Assembly (NCBI GenBank): GCA_045655645.1
Contig: JAZOPS010000031.1
Location: 1-24,302 of the forward strand
Direction: 5' to 3'
Length of the DNA: 24,302 bases
From: Fimenecus sp045655645
GTDB taxonomy: Bacteria; Bacillota; Clostridia; Oscillospirales; Acutalibacteraceae
The position numbers and the translations under genes were made by a program. The notes under the pieces were generated by a model. The model worked only from the letters and a program-made list of their open reading frames with translations. It searched no databases and had not been told where the DNA came from. Positions 15,574 to 22,634 of the stretch are shown here, piece by piece (the first letter of the stretch is position 1; each line of letters begins with the position of its first letter).

Positions 15574-16533
15574 TTGAAAATAGTTATCCTTGATTCTTTT
15601 GCACTTAACCCAGGCGACTTGTCTTGGGAATGGCTTAAAAAATTGGGTGAATGTGAGATTTATGACAGAACACCTGCTGACAAAATTCTTGAAAGATGTA
15701 TGGGTGCAGACATTGTTATTACAAACAAAACTCCACTCACAAAAGAGACTTTGTCAAAACTTTCTACGCTTAAATATATTGCCCTTGAATCAACAGGATA
15801 TAATGTGGTTGATTGCGAATATGCAAAAGAAATGGGTGTGCCTGTTTCAAATATCCCTGCATATTCAACTAACGCAGTTGCACAGCTCACTTTCTCACTT
15901 ATTCTTGAGATTACAAACGCCGTGGGAATTCACAGCGAAAGTGTGCGAAATGGTGACTGGGCTAATTGTCCTGATTTCTGTTATTGGAAAACTCCACTTA
16001 CTGAGCTTTGTGGCAAAACACTTGGTATTGTGGGCTTTGGTCAGATTGGTCAAGCAGTTGCAGACATTGCAGAAGCATTTAAAATGAATATTATTGCAGT
16101 TTCAGGTCACGAAACCGACCAAAGTCACAGAAAGAATTTCAAATGGGTTGATATGGACACCCTTGCAAAAACAAGTGATATTATTTCATTCCATTGTCCG
16201 CTCACCGAAAAAACAACAGGACTTGTGAATGAAGAGTTTATTAACAAATGCAAAGACGGTGCAATTATCATAAACACAAGCCGTGGTCCTGTTGTTAACG
16301 ACCAGGCTCTTGCAGACGCTCTCAATAACGGTAAACTTCGTGGTGCAGGTCTTGATGTGCTCACAGTTGAGCCACCAAAAGCAGATAACCCTTTACTCTC
16401 TGCAAAAAATTGTTTTATTACCCCACATATCGCTTGGGCAGGTTTTGAAACAAGAGAAAGACTTATGCACATTCTCGAAGAAAATGTAAAAGCATATTTA
16501 AATGGCAACCCACAGAATGTGGTTAATAAATAA
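15574..16533 (+). CDS. D-2-hydroxyacid dehydrogenase
   Basis: 319 residues from a TTG start. It reduces a 2-ketoacid or oxidises a D-2-hydroxyacid with a nicotinamide cofactor; glycerate dehydrogenase/hydroxypyruvate reductase is the nearest match by overall look. The dinucleotide loop is GIVGFGQIG (151-159), and the catalytic residues are R237 (TSRGPVV), E266 (VEPP) and H285 (TPHIAW). The Asp usually found at the end of the second Rossmann strand is missing (IIAVSGHETD), which may allow NADP. A GTG at 15565 lies only 2 bases from AAAGG, whereas TTG 15574 lies 10 bases behind it and gives the usual MKIVILD beginning. Confidence 0.9.
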   Translation: MKIVILDSFALNPGDLSWEWLKKLGECEIYDRTPADKILERCMGADIVITNKTPLTKETLSKLSTLKYIALESTGYNVVDCEYAKEMGVPVSNIPAYSTNAVAQLTFSLILEITNAVGIHSESVRNGDWANCPDFCYWKTPLTELCGKTLGIVGFGQIGQAVADIAEAFKMNIIAVSGHETDQSHRKNFKWVDMDTLAKTSDIISFHCPLTEKTTGLVNEEFINKCKDGAIIINTSRGPVVNDQALADALNNGKLRGAGLDVLTVEPPKADNPLLSAKNCFITPHIAWAGFETRERLMHILEENVKAYLNGNPQNVVNK

Positions 16534-16553
16534 GGCAAATATGTATTTTCAAT

Positions 16554-16638
16554 AAGTTTTTATGCAAGACAATGTGGTGAAGCCGAAGCTGTATAAAGAT
16601 ACTGCGAGGCGAACACCACGAAGTATTGCGAAAAACTT
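16554..16638 (+). ncRNA. Long imperfect hairpin upstream of rpsU (candidate structured RNA or repeat element)
   Basis: Nested complementary arms: AAGTTTTT (16554-16561) with AAAAACTT (16631-16638); CAAT (16570-16573) with ATTG (16625-16628); GTGGTG (16574-16579) with CACCAC (16614-16619); GCC (16582-16584) with GGC (16608-16610); GC-T-GTAT (16588-16594) with ATAC-T-GC (16599-16605), around an AAAG loop. Internal loops are rich in G and A. The core is richer in G and C than other spacers here. It could be the end of the dehydrogenase transcript, an independent RNA or a dispersed palindromic repeat; the sequence alone does not decide. Confidence 0.45.
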
Positions 16639-16651
16639 GCAAAAATTGTTG

Positions 16652-16680
16652 TTGACAGTTGACAATTGTTATTGTATAAT
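16652..16680 (+). promoter_or_regulatory. Consensus sigma-A promoter of rpsU
   Basis: TTGACA (16652-16657), 17-base spacer, TATAAT (16675-16680): a perfect match in all twelve core bases. A second TTGACA (16659-16664) overlaps the spacer. The leader would be about 30 bases, with AAAGGGAGGG before the start. Confidence 0.9.
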
Positions 16681-16716
16681 ACACAATGTATCCCAATGTA
16701 AAGGGAGGGATTTTTA

Positions 16717-16893
16717 ATGAGTCAGGTAAAAGTTAAAGAAAACGAGTCCTTGGAAAGTGCTCTCAGAAGATTTAAGAGACAGACTTCTCGCGACGGCGTA
16801 ATTCAAGAAGTACGCAAAAGAGAGCATTACGAAAAGCCTTCTGTTAAGAGAAAGAAGAAGTCTGAGGCTGCACGTAAGCGTAAGTTTAAATAA
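16717..16893 (+). CDS. rpsU: 30S ribosomal protein S21
   Basis: 58 residues, a short basic protein of the small ribosomal subunit near the 3' end of 16S rRNA that helps start translation. The S21 signature is clear: VKENESLESALRRFKRQ (6-22), then a helix ending in RKREHYEKPSVKRKKK and a Lys/Arg-rich tail with SEAARKRKFK. The length matches the family (57-60). GGGAGGG precedes the ATG at 6-7 bases. It has a consensus promoter and its own terminator, so it is largely monocistronic. Confidence 0.96.
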   Translation: MSQVKVKENESLESALRRFKRQTSRDGVIQEVRKREHYEKPSVKRKKKSEAARKRKFK

Positions 16894-16928
16894 TCTTAGG
16901 CTTTGCGGAGCTATGTTTTAAAAACGCA

Positions 16929-16967
16929 AGTGGGCATCCATTGACGGATTGCCCACTATTTTTTTAT
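16929..16967 (+). terminator. Intrinsic terminator behind rpsU
   Basis: AGTGGGCA (16929-16936) pairs with TGCCCACT (16950-16957), extended by TCC/GGA inside, followed by ATTTTTTTATT. Read-through may feed the phosphatase gene, which has no clear promoter of its own. Confidence 0.9.
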
Positions 16968-16992
16968 TCTATTTTCGGTTAAGGAGTTTTTT

Positions 16993-17514
16993 ATGGTTTC
17001 ACCAATGCCTAAATATCGCTTCAAAAGTGTTCTTGATATCACTGTTGAAGATTTGAATAAAATGGGAGCTCGTGCAGTTGCCCTTGATATTGACAATACC
17101 ATCTGCAACGATGGTAGAGATAATGTTATCGATGGATTAGAGTCTTGGCTCAAAGATGTTCAAGAGTCAGGTATCAAGGTAATGATTATCTCAAACGCTA
17201 TCGGTAAGCGTCCACGAAAAGTTGCAGAGAGTTTAGGTCTTGCTCATTTATCATTTGCCCGAAAACCAAAAGTAGAGAAACTCTTGCAAGGTGCAAAGCT
17301 TATGGGTGTAAAAATAGGTGAAATGGCAATGGTTGGTGACCAGATTTTTGCTGATGTGCTTGCAGCAAATACTTGTGGTGCAATTTCGGTGCTTGTTGAT
17401 GCATTAGAAGGCAAAACTCGTTTCCCGATTTTCTATGCAAATCGCAGAAGAAAAGAAAAACCCGTAATCGCAGAATTTGAAAGACTTTATGGATATGGTG
17501 TTTATGATGAATAA
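16993..17514 (+). CDS. YqeG-family HAD phosphatase (class IIIA)
   Basis: 173 residues. HAD motif I is LDIDNTI (nucleophile D32, D34), motif II is ISNA (S67), motif III has the lysine of ARKPKVEK, and motif IV is GDQIFAD (115-121). The size and the small cap-less fold match YqeG, related to mitochondrial phosphatidylglycerophosphate phosphatase (PTPMT1-independent Gep4 type); the bacterial substrate is inferred, not shown. AAGGAG stands 6 bases before ATG 16993. The 3' end overlaps the following peptidase gene by 8 bases, which suggests coupled translation. Confidence 0.9.
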   Translation: MVSPMPKYRFKSVLDITVEDLNKMGARAVALDIDNTICNDGRDNVIDGLESWLKDVQESGIKVMIISNAIGKRPRKVAESLGLAHLSFARKPKVEKLLQGAKLMGVKIGEMAMVGDQIFADVLAANTCGAISVLVDALEGKTRFPIFYANRRRKEKPVIAEFERLYGYGVYDE

Positions 17515-18571
17515 TTTACAACAAATTTTAAAAGATAAGGGCAATGGACACTGTGCTCTTATTATCTCACCTGAAAACAGAAAATATTTCACAGGATTCG
17601 AGTCTTCTGACGGCTTTTTGCTTGTGTCAGCTGACCGTGCAGTTTTTATCACGGACGGAAGATATATTGAAGCGGCAGAAAAGCAGATTTCCGCTTGTGA
17701 AGTTATCCTTTTGGGCAAAACATATCCACAAATCTCAACTATTCTTAAGGAGATGAATTGTCGTCATTTGCTTGTTGAGTCAACAAGAATGACGGTTTCT
17801 ACATATAACTCTCTCAAGGGTGTGCTTAAAAATATCAGCATTTCAACTGATACCACACTTGATACAATTATAAATTCAATCCGTTCAATCAAAACCCGAA
17901 ACGAAGTTGAAAGCATTATAAAAGCGCAACGAATTGCAGAAAGTGCTTTTGAACACATTCTTAAGTTTATAAAAGTTGGTATTACCGAAAAAGAAATTGC
18001 ATTAGAATTGGATTTCTTTATGCTTCGCAACGGCGGTGAAGGCTTATCCTTTGAAACTATCGCAGTCAGTGGTGCGAACTCATCAATGCCACACGGTGTT
18101 CCAAGCAACAAAAAAATCGAGAATGGTGATTTTATCACTCTCGATTTTGGCACAATTATAAATGGCTACCATAGTGACATGACCCGTACAGTTGCCGTTG
18201 GTTTCGCGACTGACGAAATGAAAAATGTTTATGACATTGTGCTTAAAGCACAGAACAACTGTCTTGCAAATATCCGTTCAGGTGTCAATTGTAAAGATGG
18301 CGACGAGTTTGCACGAAGCGTAATCAGAGATGCTGGTTTCGGTCAATATTTCACACATTCAACCGGTCACGGTGTGGGTGTTGAAATTCACGAATTCCCA
18401 AATCTCTCACCTGCTTCTGATAGCATTTTGCAAGTTGGTAACATTGTTACAGTTGAGCCCGGTATTTATATCCCTGAAAAATTTGGTGTAAGAATTGAAG
18501 ATATGGCTCTCATCACCGAAACTGGTTGCGAAAATCTCACTAACGCACCAAAAAATTTGATTATCTTATAA
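17507..18571 (+). CDS. M24-family Xaa-Pro peptidase
   Basis: 354 residues. The enzyme cuts peptides next to proline with two metal ions. Residues 1-125 form the creatinase-like N-terminal domain; the pita-bread domain has ligands D213 (LDFGT), D224 (HSDMTR), H288 (STGHGVG), E317 (VEPGIY) and E331 (RIEDM), with H196 (MPHGV) at the substrate site. Two adjacent ATGs (17504 and 17507) are possible; GGTG at 17497 fits the second better. An earlier ATG at 17477 lies deep inside the phosphatase gene. Aminopeptidase versus dipeptidase cannot be settled. Its last 11 bases overlap the end of the gene on the other strand. Confidence 0.93.
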   Translation: MNNLQQILKDKGNGHCALIISPENRKYFTGFESSDGFLLVSADRAVFITDGRYIEAAEKQISACEVILLGKTYPQISTILKEMNCRHLLVESTRMTVSTYNSLKGVLKNISISTDTTLDTIINSIRSIKTRNEVESIIKAQRIAESAFEHILKFIKVGITEKEIALELDFFMLRNGGEGLSFETIAVSGANSSMPHGVPSNKKIENGDFITLDFGTIINGYHSDMTRTVAVGFATDEMKNVYDIVLKAQNNCLANIRSGVNCKDGDEFARSVIRDAGFGQYFTHSTGHGVGVEIHEFPNLSPASDSILQVGNIVTVEPGIYIPEKFGVRIEDMALITETGCENLTNAPKNLIIL

Positions 18572-18824
18572 TCAGCGCGGTGATTATTGACCCCACCACT
18601 GCAGACGAAAGCATTTGTGCAATAAAAAACATTTTACTTTTTACCTTTTGTTTGCGTGTTTTGGGTACAGAGTTTGAATTTTGAATACTTTTCAACGCTT
18701 GATTCCGCAGTTTGGCGTCACTCTCGTTGCTGTATTCAGGTTTGACAAAAAACAATGCCTTTTCAAAATAATCACATTGGGGTTCAAGAATTTCTAAAAC
18801 TTGTCGGTTAACGCCTTTTACCAT
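18561..18824 (-). CDS. Small protein with C-terminal membrane anchor, function unknown
   Basis: 87 residues. Residues 1-33 (MVKGVNRQVLEILEP, then FEKALFFVKPEY) look like a small alpha-beta unit; 35-63 is a polar, basic linker with KTRKQKVKSK; residues 65-86 form a single membrane helix ending in Arg, so the bulk should face the cytoplasm with a tail anchor. GAGG stands 8 bases before the ATG, which supports a real gene. I recall similar short MVKGV-type proteins in Clostridia, but cannot name a function. It converges on the M24 peptidase gene, with both stop codons inside the overlap. Confidence 0.7.
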   Translation of the reverse strand: MVKGVNRQVLEILEPQCDYFEKALFFVKPEYSNESDAKLRNQALKSIQNSNSVPKTRKQKVKSKMFFIAQMLSSAVVGSIITALIIR

Positions 18825-18977
18825 TTTTGTATCCTCACTATTTTGTTTTTAAATATCATTGTCTTTTTTAGTCAGTTTTATACTCTTTTACCAATAGAAT
18901 TTGTAAGAAAAATTTGTCAATATGGGATTTTCACCAAAAATAATTACACATTATTTTATACAGAAAGTATAATAAAC

Positions 18978-19011
18978 TTTTCAACAAAATTGTTGAAAAC
19001 TCTGTTGAAAA
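18978..19011. repeat. Inverted repeat plus third half-site (TGTTGAAAA)
   Basis: Arms of 10 bases (18978-18987 and 18990-18999) around AA, and a direct copy of TGTTGAAAA 12 bases further on at 19003-19011. This arrangement is what a dimeric or multimeric DNA-binding protein would use. Confidence 0.55.
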
Positions 19012-19120
19012 TGTTTATAACTTGCCCTAATTTCATTGAAAAATCAAGGTTTTTTCCATTTTTCGACAATTTTATAAAAAGTTTGTTAAATTTATATCAA
19101 ATACAATTTGTTGTAATTAC

Positions 19121-19150
19121 TTGACAAATTATACATTCTGTTGCTTTAAC
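19121..19150 (+). promoter_or_regulatory. Possible promoter before the glycosylase gene
   Basis: TTGACA (19121-19126), 18 bases, TTTAAC (19145-19150). The -35 box is perfect, the -10 box is weak. Confidence 0.3.
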
Positions 19151-19236
19151 TACTTAAAAAATTACTAAAAGTTTTGTGCAACTTTTTATTAGTGCTTTTT
19201 AATAGAATTTTCTAAAAATTTTAGCTATTTTGCGAG

Positions 19237-20046
19237 GTGATTTTTACGAAGAAACATTTTGAAATACCCTGTCCCCCTGTTTTCAATTTAGGGCTCACCC
19301 TTGATTGCGGTCAAGCGTTTCGTTGGACAGAAAAAGACGGAAAATGGCATGGCGTTGCTTTTTCTAAACCTTTAACAGTATATCAAACCGAAAACAAAAT
19401 CATTTTTGAATGTGACGAAGCCGATTTCAATGAAATCTGGAAGAAATATTTCGACTTCGAGTGCAATTATGAAGAAATCACAAGAAGATATGACGATAAA
19501 TATCTTTCACAAGCCGTCAAAGATTACAACGGCATTCGAATTCTTCGTCAAGAGCCTTGGGAAGCACTTTGTTCTTTTATAATTTCAGCTAACAATAACA
19601 TTCCTAGAATCAAAGGTATTATCGAGCGTCTTTGCGAAACTTTTGGTGATGGCGAAAGTGGGCAAAAAACATTTCCATCTGCAGAAAAATTAGCAACTCT
19701 CACCGTTGAAGATTTAGCACCGTTGCGCTCGGGTTTTAGAGCAAAATATATTATTGATGCGGCAAAAAAAGTTGCAAATGGCACGGTTGATTTTGACGCT
19801 ATCGAGAAAAATCCAATTGAATTTGGTCGCGAAGAACTTCAAAAAATCAATGGTGTGGGTGCAAAGGTTGCAGAGTGTACATTGCTTTATGGTTTTCATA
19901 AAATTGAAGCTTTCCCCGTTGATGTGTGGGTAAGACGAATTATGGCAGAGATGTATCCAAACGGATTGCCAGAATGTACAACAGGCACAGAGGGAATTGC
20001 TCAACAATATTTATTCCATTGGAGAAGAATGCAAGATAAAAATTAA
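19237..20046 (+). CDS. 8-oxoguanine DNA glycosylase (OGG1 type)
   Basis: 269 residues as drawn from GTG 19237; it removes oxidised guanine from DNA and nicks the abasic site. OGG N-terminal domain: LTLDCGQAFRW (20-30). The helix-hairpin-helix GPD part has INGVGAK with the catalytic lysine K210, and FPVDVWVRR with D229. The C terminus (EGIAQQYLFHW) is typical. The start is odd: GTG 19237 lies inside the ribosome site GAGGTGAT (19234-19241), so it can hardly be the initiator. The codon at the right distance is ACG (19246), followed by KKHFEIPC; an ATG would be expected there. A terminator follows the stop. Confidence 0.92.
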   Translation: MIFTKKHFEIPCPPVFNLGLTLDCGQAFRWTEKDGKWHGVAFSKPLTVYQTENKIIFECDEADFNEIWKKYFDFECNYEEITRRYDDKYLSQAVKDYNGIRILRQEPWEALCSFIISANNNIPRIKGIIERLCETFGDGESGQKTFPSAEKLATLTVEDLAPLRSGFRAKYIIDAAKKVANGTVDFDAIEKNPIEFGREELQKINGVGAKVAECTLLYGFHKIEAFPVDVWVRRIMAEMYPNGLPECTTGTEGIAQQYLFHWRRMQDKN

Positions 20047-20078
20047 AAGGGACTCATGTGAGCCCCTTCTTTTTATTT
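20045..20078 (+). terminator. Intrinsic terminator, convergent
   Basis: AAGGG-A-CTCA pairs with TGAG-C-CCCTT (20047-20068), followed by CTTTTTATTT. It lies between the glycosylase gene and the convergent unknown gene. Confidence 0.85.
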
Positions 20079-20080
20079 AA

Positions 20081-20962
20081 TTATTGTTGTGGCATACCCG
20101 CTGCCATCATTGATGACATAAGACCTTTTTTCTCTTTCTTTGGCTTATAAGGTGGTGGGTTTTTAAGAAGTTCTTTTGCTTTCTTGCCCTTTGAAGATGC
20201 GAGATATTGGTTAACTGCAACAAGTGTTTCATAGAAATCTTCATCAGTAATTTCTGCTCTGCATTTTGCAAGAATGTCAGCATCATTATCAATTTCACCA
20301 AGAATTGTAACAACAACAAGGTCCTGAACATCATTTGTTCCGTTTTCATAAGTGTCACTGAGAATTCTCATGAGCTTCTTGATTTTCTGCTGGTCATTTG
20401 AACGAAGAGTTTCCATGATATATGCATTAGCATGATTTACGAAGAAATCTTCACCAAGGAATTCATCATATCTCTGGAAATTTTCTTTATAAGCATCTTT
20501 AAGTTCAGGATAAACTGTTGTGATTCTGTTTGCAAGAGTGTTAGCGTCATAAGACATACCATTCTTAACTGCTGTTTTTGAAACAGTTGCAGGTGCTTTT
20601 TTAGCAGCAGCTACTTTTCTTGATTTCTTACCATAAGCAGTATCAAGAGTATCAGAAAGTTCGTTGCAAAGAGATTTAATATCTCTTTCTGTGAAATCTT
20701 CAAGGTCAAAAAGGTTTGAAGACACTTTTTTGAATTCACCATTATCGTTCTGTTCCATAACATCAAGAATGTTATCGTGGCTTACAAGACGAACAACTAG
20801 ATTATTCTTTTCGATTTCAAGATAAGCGTTATCTTCTTCTGTGAAGATTGGTGCGTCACCTTTCTCGATATTTTCAGGAATTTTCACTTTAAAATCATTT
20901 GCTTCAAAATTAGCACTGCAACCTTTTAATACAAGTGCAAGAGCTTCGTTTCTGTCGAGCAT
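20081..20962 (-). CDS. Conserved-looking protein of unknown function (293 aa)
   Basis: Soluble and acidic, without signal peptide or membrane segment. Residues 1-110 are beta-rich and hold many charged residues; 111-135 is an Ala/Lys/Val linker (KKSRKVAAAKKAPATVSK); 140-255 is a helical domain around YPELKDAYKENFQRYDEFLG and RSNDQQKIKKLMRILSD, which reminds me of the DUF7674-type helical domain, with low certainty; the C terminus is Pro/Lys-rich and ends in Met-rich SSMMAAGMPQQ. GAGG stands 8 bases before the ATG and it has its own promoter, so it is a real gene. The tail and linker suggest a two-domain scaffold or binding protein. Confidence 0.8.
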   Translation of the reverse strand: MLDRNEALALVLKGCSANFEANDFKVKIPENIEKGDAPIFTEEDNAYLEIEKNNLVVRLVSHDNILDVMEQNDNGEFKKVSSNLFDLEDFTERDIKSLCNELSDTLDTAYGKKSRKVAAAKKAPATVSKTAVKNGMSYDANTLANRITTVYPELKDAYKENFQRYDEFLGEDFFVNHANAYIMETLRSNDQQKIKKLMRILSDTYENGTNDVQDLVVVTILGEIDNDADILAKCRAEITDEDFYETLVAVNQYLASSKGKKAKELLKNPPPYKPKKEKKGLMSSMMAAGMPQQ

Positions 20963-21003
20963 TTTCAGTACCTCAAATCGTTATAAAATTAGATATCCCA
21001 TAT

Positions 21004-21032
21004 AATATAACACATTTATTTCATTTTGTCAT
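21004..21032 (-). promoter_or_regulatory. Promoter of the 293-aa unknown gene
   Basis: Minus strand ATGACA (21032-21027), 17 bases, extended -10 TGTTATATT with TATATT at 21009-21004. Confidence 0.6.
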
Positions 21033-21054
21033 TAAAAATTTGTGAATATTATAA

Positions 21055-21083
21055 TTGATTAGTTAAATATATTGTGATAAAAT
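21055..21083 (+). promoter_or_regulatory. Promoter of the ddl-argS operon
   Basis: TTGATT (21055-21060), 17 bases, extended -10 TGATAAAAT with TAAAAT at 21078-21083. Divergent to the promoter at 21004-21032. Confidence 0.55.
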
Positions 21084-21136
21084 AATATAGTTAATTATTA
21101 AAATGTGTTATTATGACTTTTTATAGGGTGATAAAT

Positions 21137-22216
21137 ATGAAAAACGCACTTATTATTTTTGGTGGTGTTTCATCTGAACACGATGTTTCAGTTGTGTCTG
21201 CATCATCAGTTATCAGAAACATTCCAAAAGAAAAATATAATGTTATAACGCTCGGCATCACAAAGCAAGGTGAAATGTTCCTTTATGATGGCGACTTTGA
21301 AAAATTGCCAAAGGATAAATGGCTTGAAGACAAAACTCATCTTAAAAAGGCAATCATCTCAACAGACCGTGCAGACCGTGGTATTGTTGTATTTAACGAT
21401 AACGGATATGAAAAAATCAGAATTGATGTTTGTTTCCCTGTGCTTCACGGCAAAAATGGTGAAGATGGCACAATGCAAGGTCTTTTAACTATTGCCGGTA
21501 TTCCTTATGTTGGTTGTAACACAATGGCATCAGCTGTTTGTATGGATAAGGCAATGACAAACGCAATCTGTGACATCAATAATATTGCACAGGCAAAGTG
21601 GAAATATATCACAAAATATGATTTCGAGCTTCGTGGCAGAGAATTTGCAAAAGAATGTGAAGAATATTTGGGTCTTCCTGTATTCATTAAACCAGCAAAC
21701 GCAGGCTCATCTGTTGGTGTTGTTAAAGCAAAAACACTTGAAGAAATTCATCGCGGACTTGAATATGCTTTAGGCTTTGACTCAAGAGTTGTTGTTGAAG
21801 AAGCAATTCTCGGTGCAGAAGTTGAATGTGCTGTTATGGGTAATGACGAGCCATTCGCAGGTGCAGTTGGTGAAATTGAACCAAGTAACGAATTCTATGA
21901 TTTTGAAGCGAAATATGAGTCAGATAGCGGACTTCATATTCCCGCTCGCATTAGTGAAGATAAAATTAAAGAAGTTCAGGCACAGGCAATCAAGGCATAT
22001 AAAGCTTGGGGTTGTTCAGGTCTTGCGAGAGTTGATTTCTTCGTGAGATATTCTGACGGTGCAGTTCTTCTCAACGAGCCAAACACTCTCCCCGGCTTTA
22101 CAAATATCAGCATGTACCCAATGCTTATGGATAAAGCGGGAATTTCTTATGGTGATTTGCTCGACAAACTTTGCACTCTTGCAATGGATAAATGGGAAAA
22201 GGAATTCACAAAATGA
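21137..22216 (+). CDS. ddl: D-alanine--D-alanine ligase
   Basis: 359 residues. It joins two D-Ala with ATP to make the peptidoglycan dipeptide. ATP-grasp fold with FGGVSSEHDVSV (8-19; the Glu binds the first D-Ala amino group), LHGKNGEDGTMQG, the phosphate-binding KPANAGSSVGV, the omega-loop YDFEAKY typical of D-Ala rather than D-Lac enzymes, and LNEPNTLPGFT with the metal ligands and C-terminal loop. ATG 21137 with AGGGTG 6 bases before it is chosen over 21113. It overlaps the next gene by ATGA. Confidence 0.95.
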   Translation: MKNALIIFGGVSSEHDVSVVSASSVIRNIPKEKYNVITLGITKQGEMFLYDGDFEKLPKDKWLEDKTHLKKAIISTDRADRGIVVFNDNGYEKIRIDVCFPVLHGKNGEDGTMQGLLTIAGIPYVGCNTMASAVCMDKAMTNAICDINNIAQAKWKYITKYDFELRGREFAKECEEYLGLPVFIKPANAGSSVGVVKAKTLEEIHRGLEYALGFDSRVVVEEAILGAEVECAVMGNDEPFAGAVGEIEPSNEFYDFEAKYESDSGLHIPARISEDKIKEVQAQAIKAYKAWGCSGLARVDFFVRYSDGAVLLNEPNTLPGFTNISMYPMLMDKAGISYGDLLDKLCTLAMDKWEKEFTK

Positions 22217-22632
22217 AAAAAGACGCAGTTATAAAAATTGTCAGTTTGCAGAGAACTGAAAACGGCGACAATTCAAGTGAAATGTCAGTTGTGGGTACTC
22301 TTCTCTATGAAGACGAAAAAGCCATAATTGAATATATTGAAAACAACGAAGAAACTGGCCCCGAAGAAACAACAATCACCGTTTCAAACGATGATACTGT
22401 CAGTATTGTGCGACACGGACAATTCAGTTCAGAAATGATGGTTGAAAAAGGCAAACGCCATCTCACCTTTTACAGAACGCCTTATGGCGAATTGACAATG
22501 GGTATTTATGGCACACAGGTTGACTTTTCAAAAGACGAAAAAGGCGCAATTCTTAAACTTAAATACGAACTTGATTTTAATAATGGATTTGTATCAGAAA
22601 ATACTATGAAAATATATATTGAGGAGAAATAA
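22213..22632 (+). CDS. DUF1934 (YwiB-like) beta-barrel protein
   Basis: 139 residues. Strands alternate with polar turns (TTITVSNDDTVSIVRHG, MMVEKGKRHLTFYRTPYG, KLKYELDFNNGF), as in the calycin-like fold of DUF1934. In B. subtilis the homologue ywiB lies next to argS, and the same order holds here, which supports the call. The function is unknown. Its ATG overlaps the ddl stop by four bases, with AAAAGGA upstream; argS starts 2 bases after its stop, so the three genes form one operon. Confidence 0.88.
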   Translation: MKKDAVIKIVSLQRTENGDNSSEMSVVGTLLYEDEKAIIEYIENNEETGPEETTITVSNDDTVSIVRHGQFSSEMMVEKGKRHLTFYRTPYGELTMGIYGTQVDFSKDEKGAILKLKYELDFNNGFVSENTMKIYIEEK

Positions 22633-22634
22633 GG

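Larger units (their letters stand above)
18825..19236. other. AT-rich gene-free stretch with inverted repeats
   Basis: About 410 bases without a credible gene. It holds a possible promoter TACACA (18945-18950), 17 bases, TATAAT (18968-18973); an inverted repeat with TTTTCAACAA and TTGTTGAAAA arms (18978-18999) and a third TGTTGAAAA at 19003-19011, exactly where that transcript would start; a TTGACA at 19121; and a hairpin AAAAGTT/AACTTTT (19167-19186) with a T-run. It may be a long leader of the glycosylase gene, a small RNA or a regulatory region. Confidence 0.5.

Noticed and set aside
18978..19020. DnaA-box cluster / replication origin
   Set aside because: The TGTTGAAAA repeats recall sequences near some origins, but no TTATCCACA-type box was found and no dnaA or dnaN gene is near.
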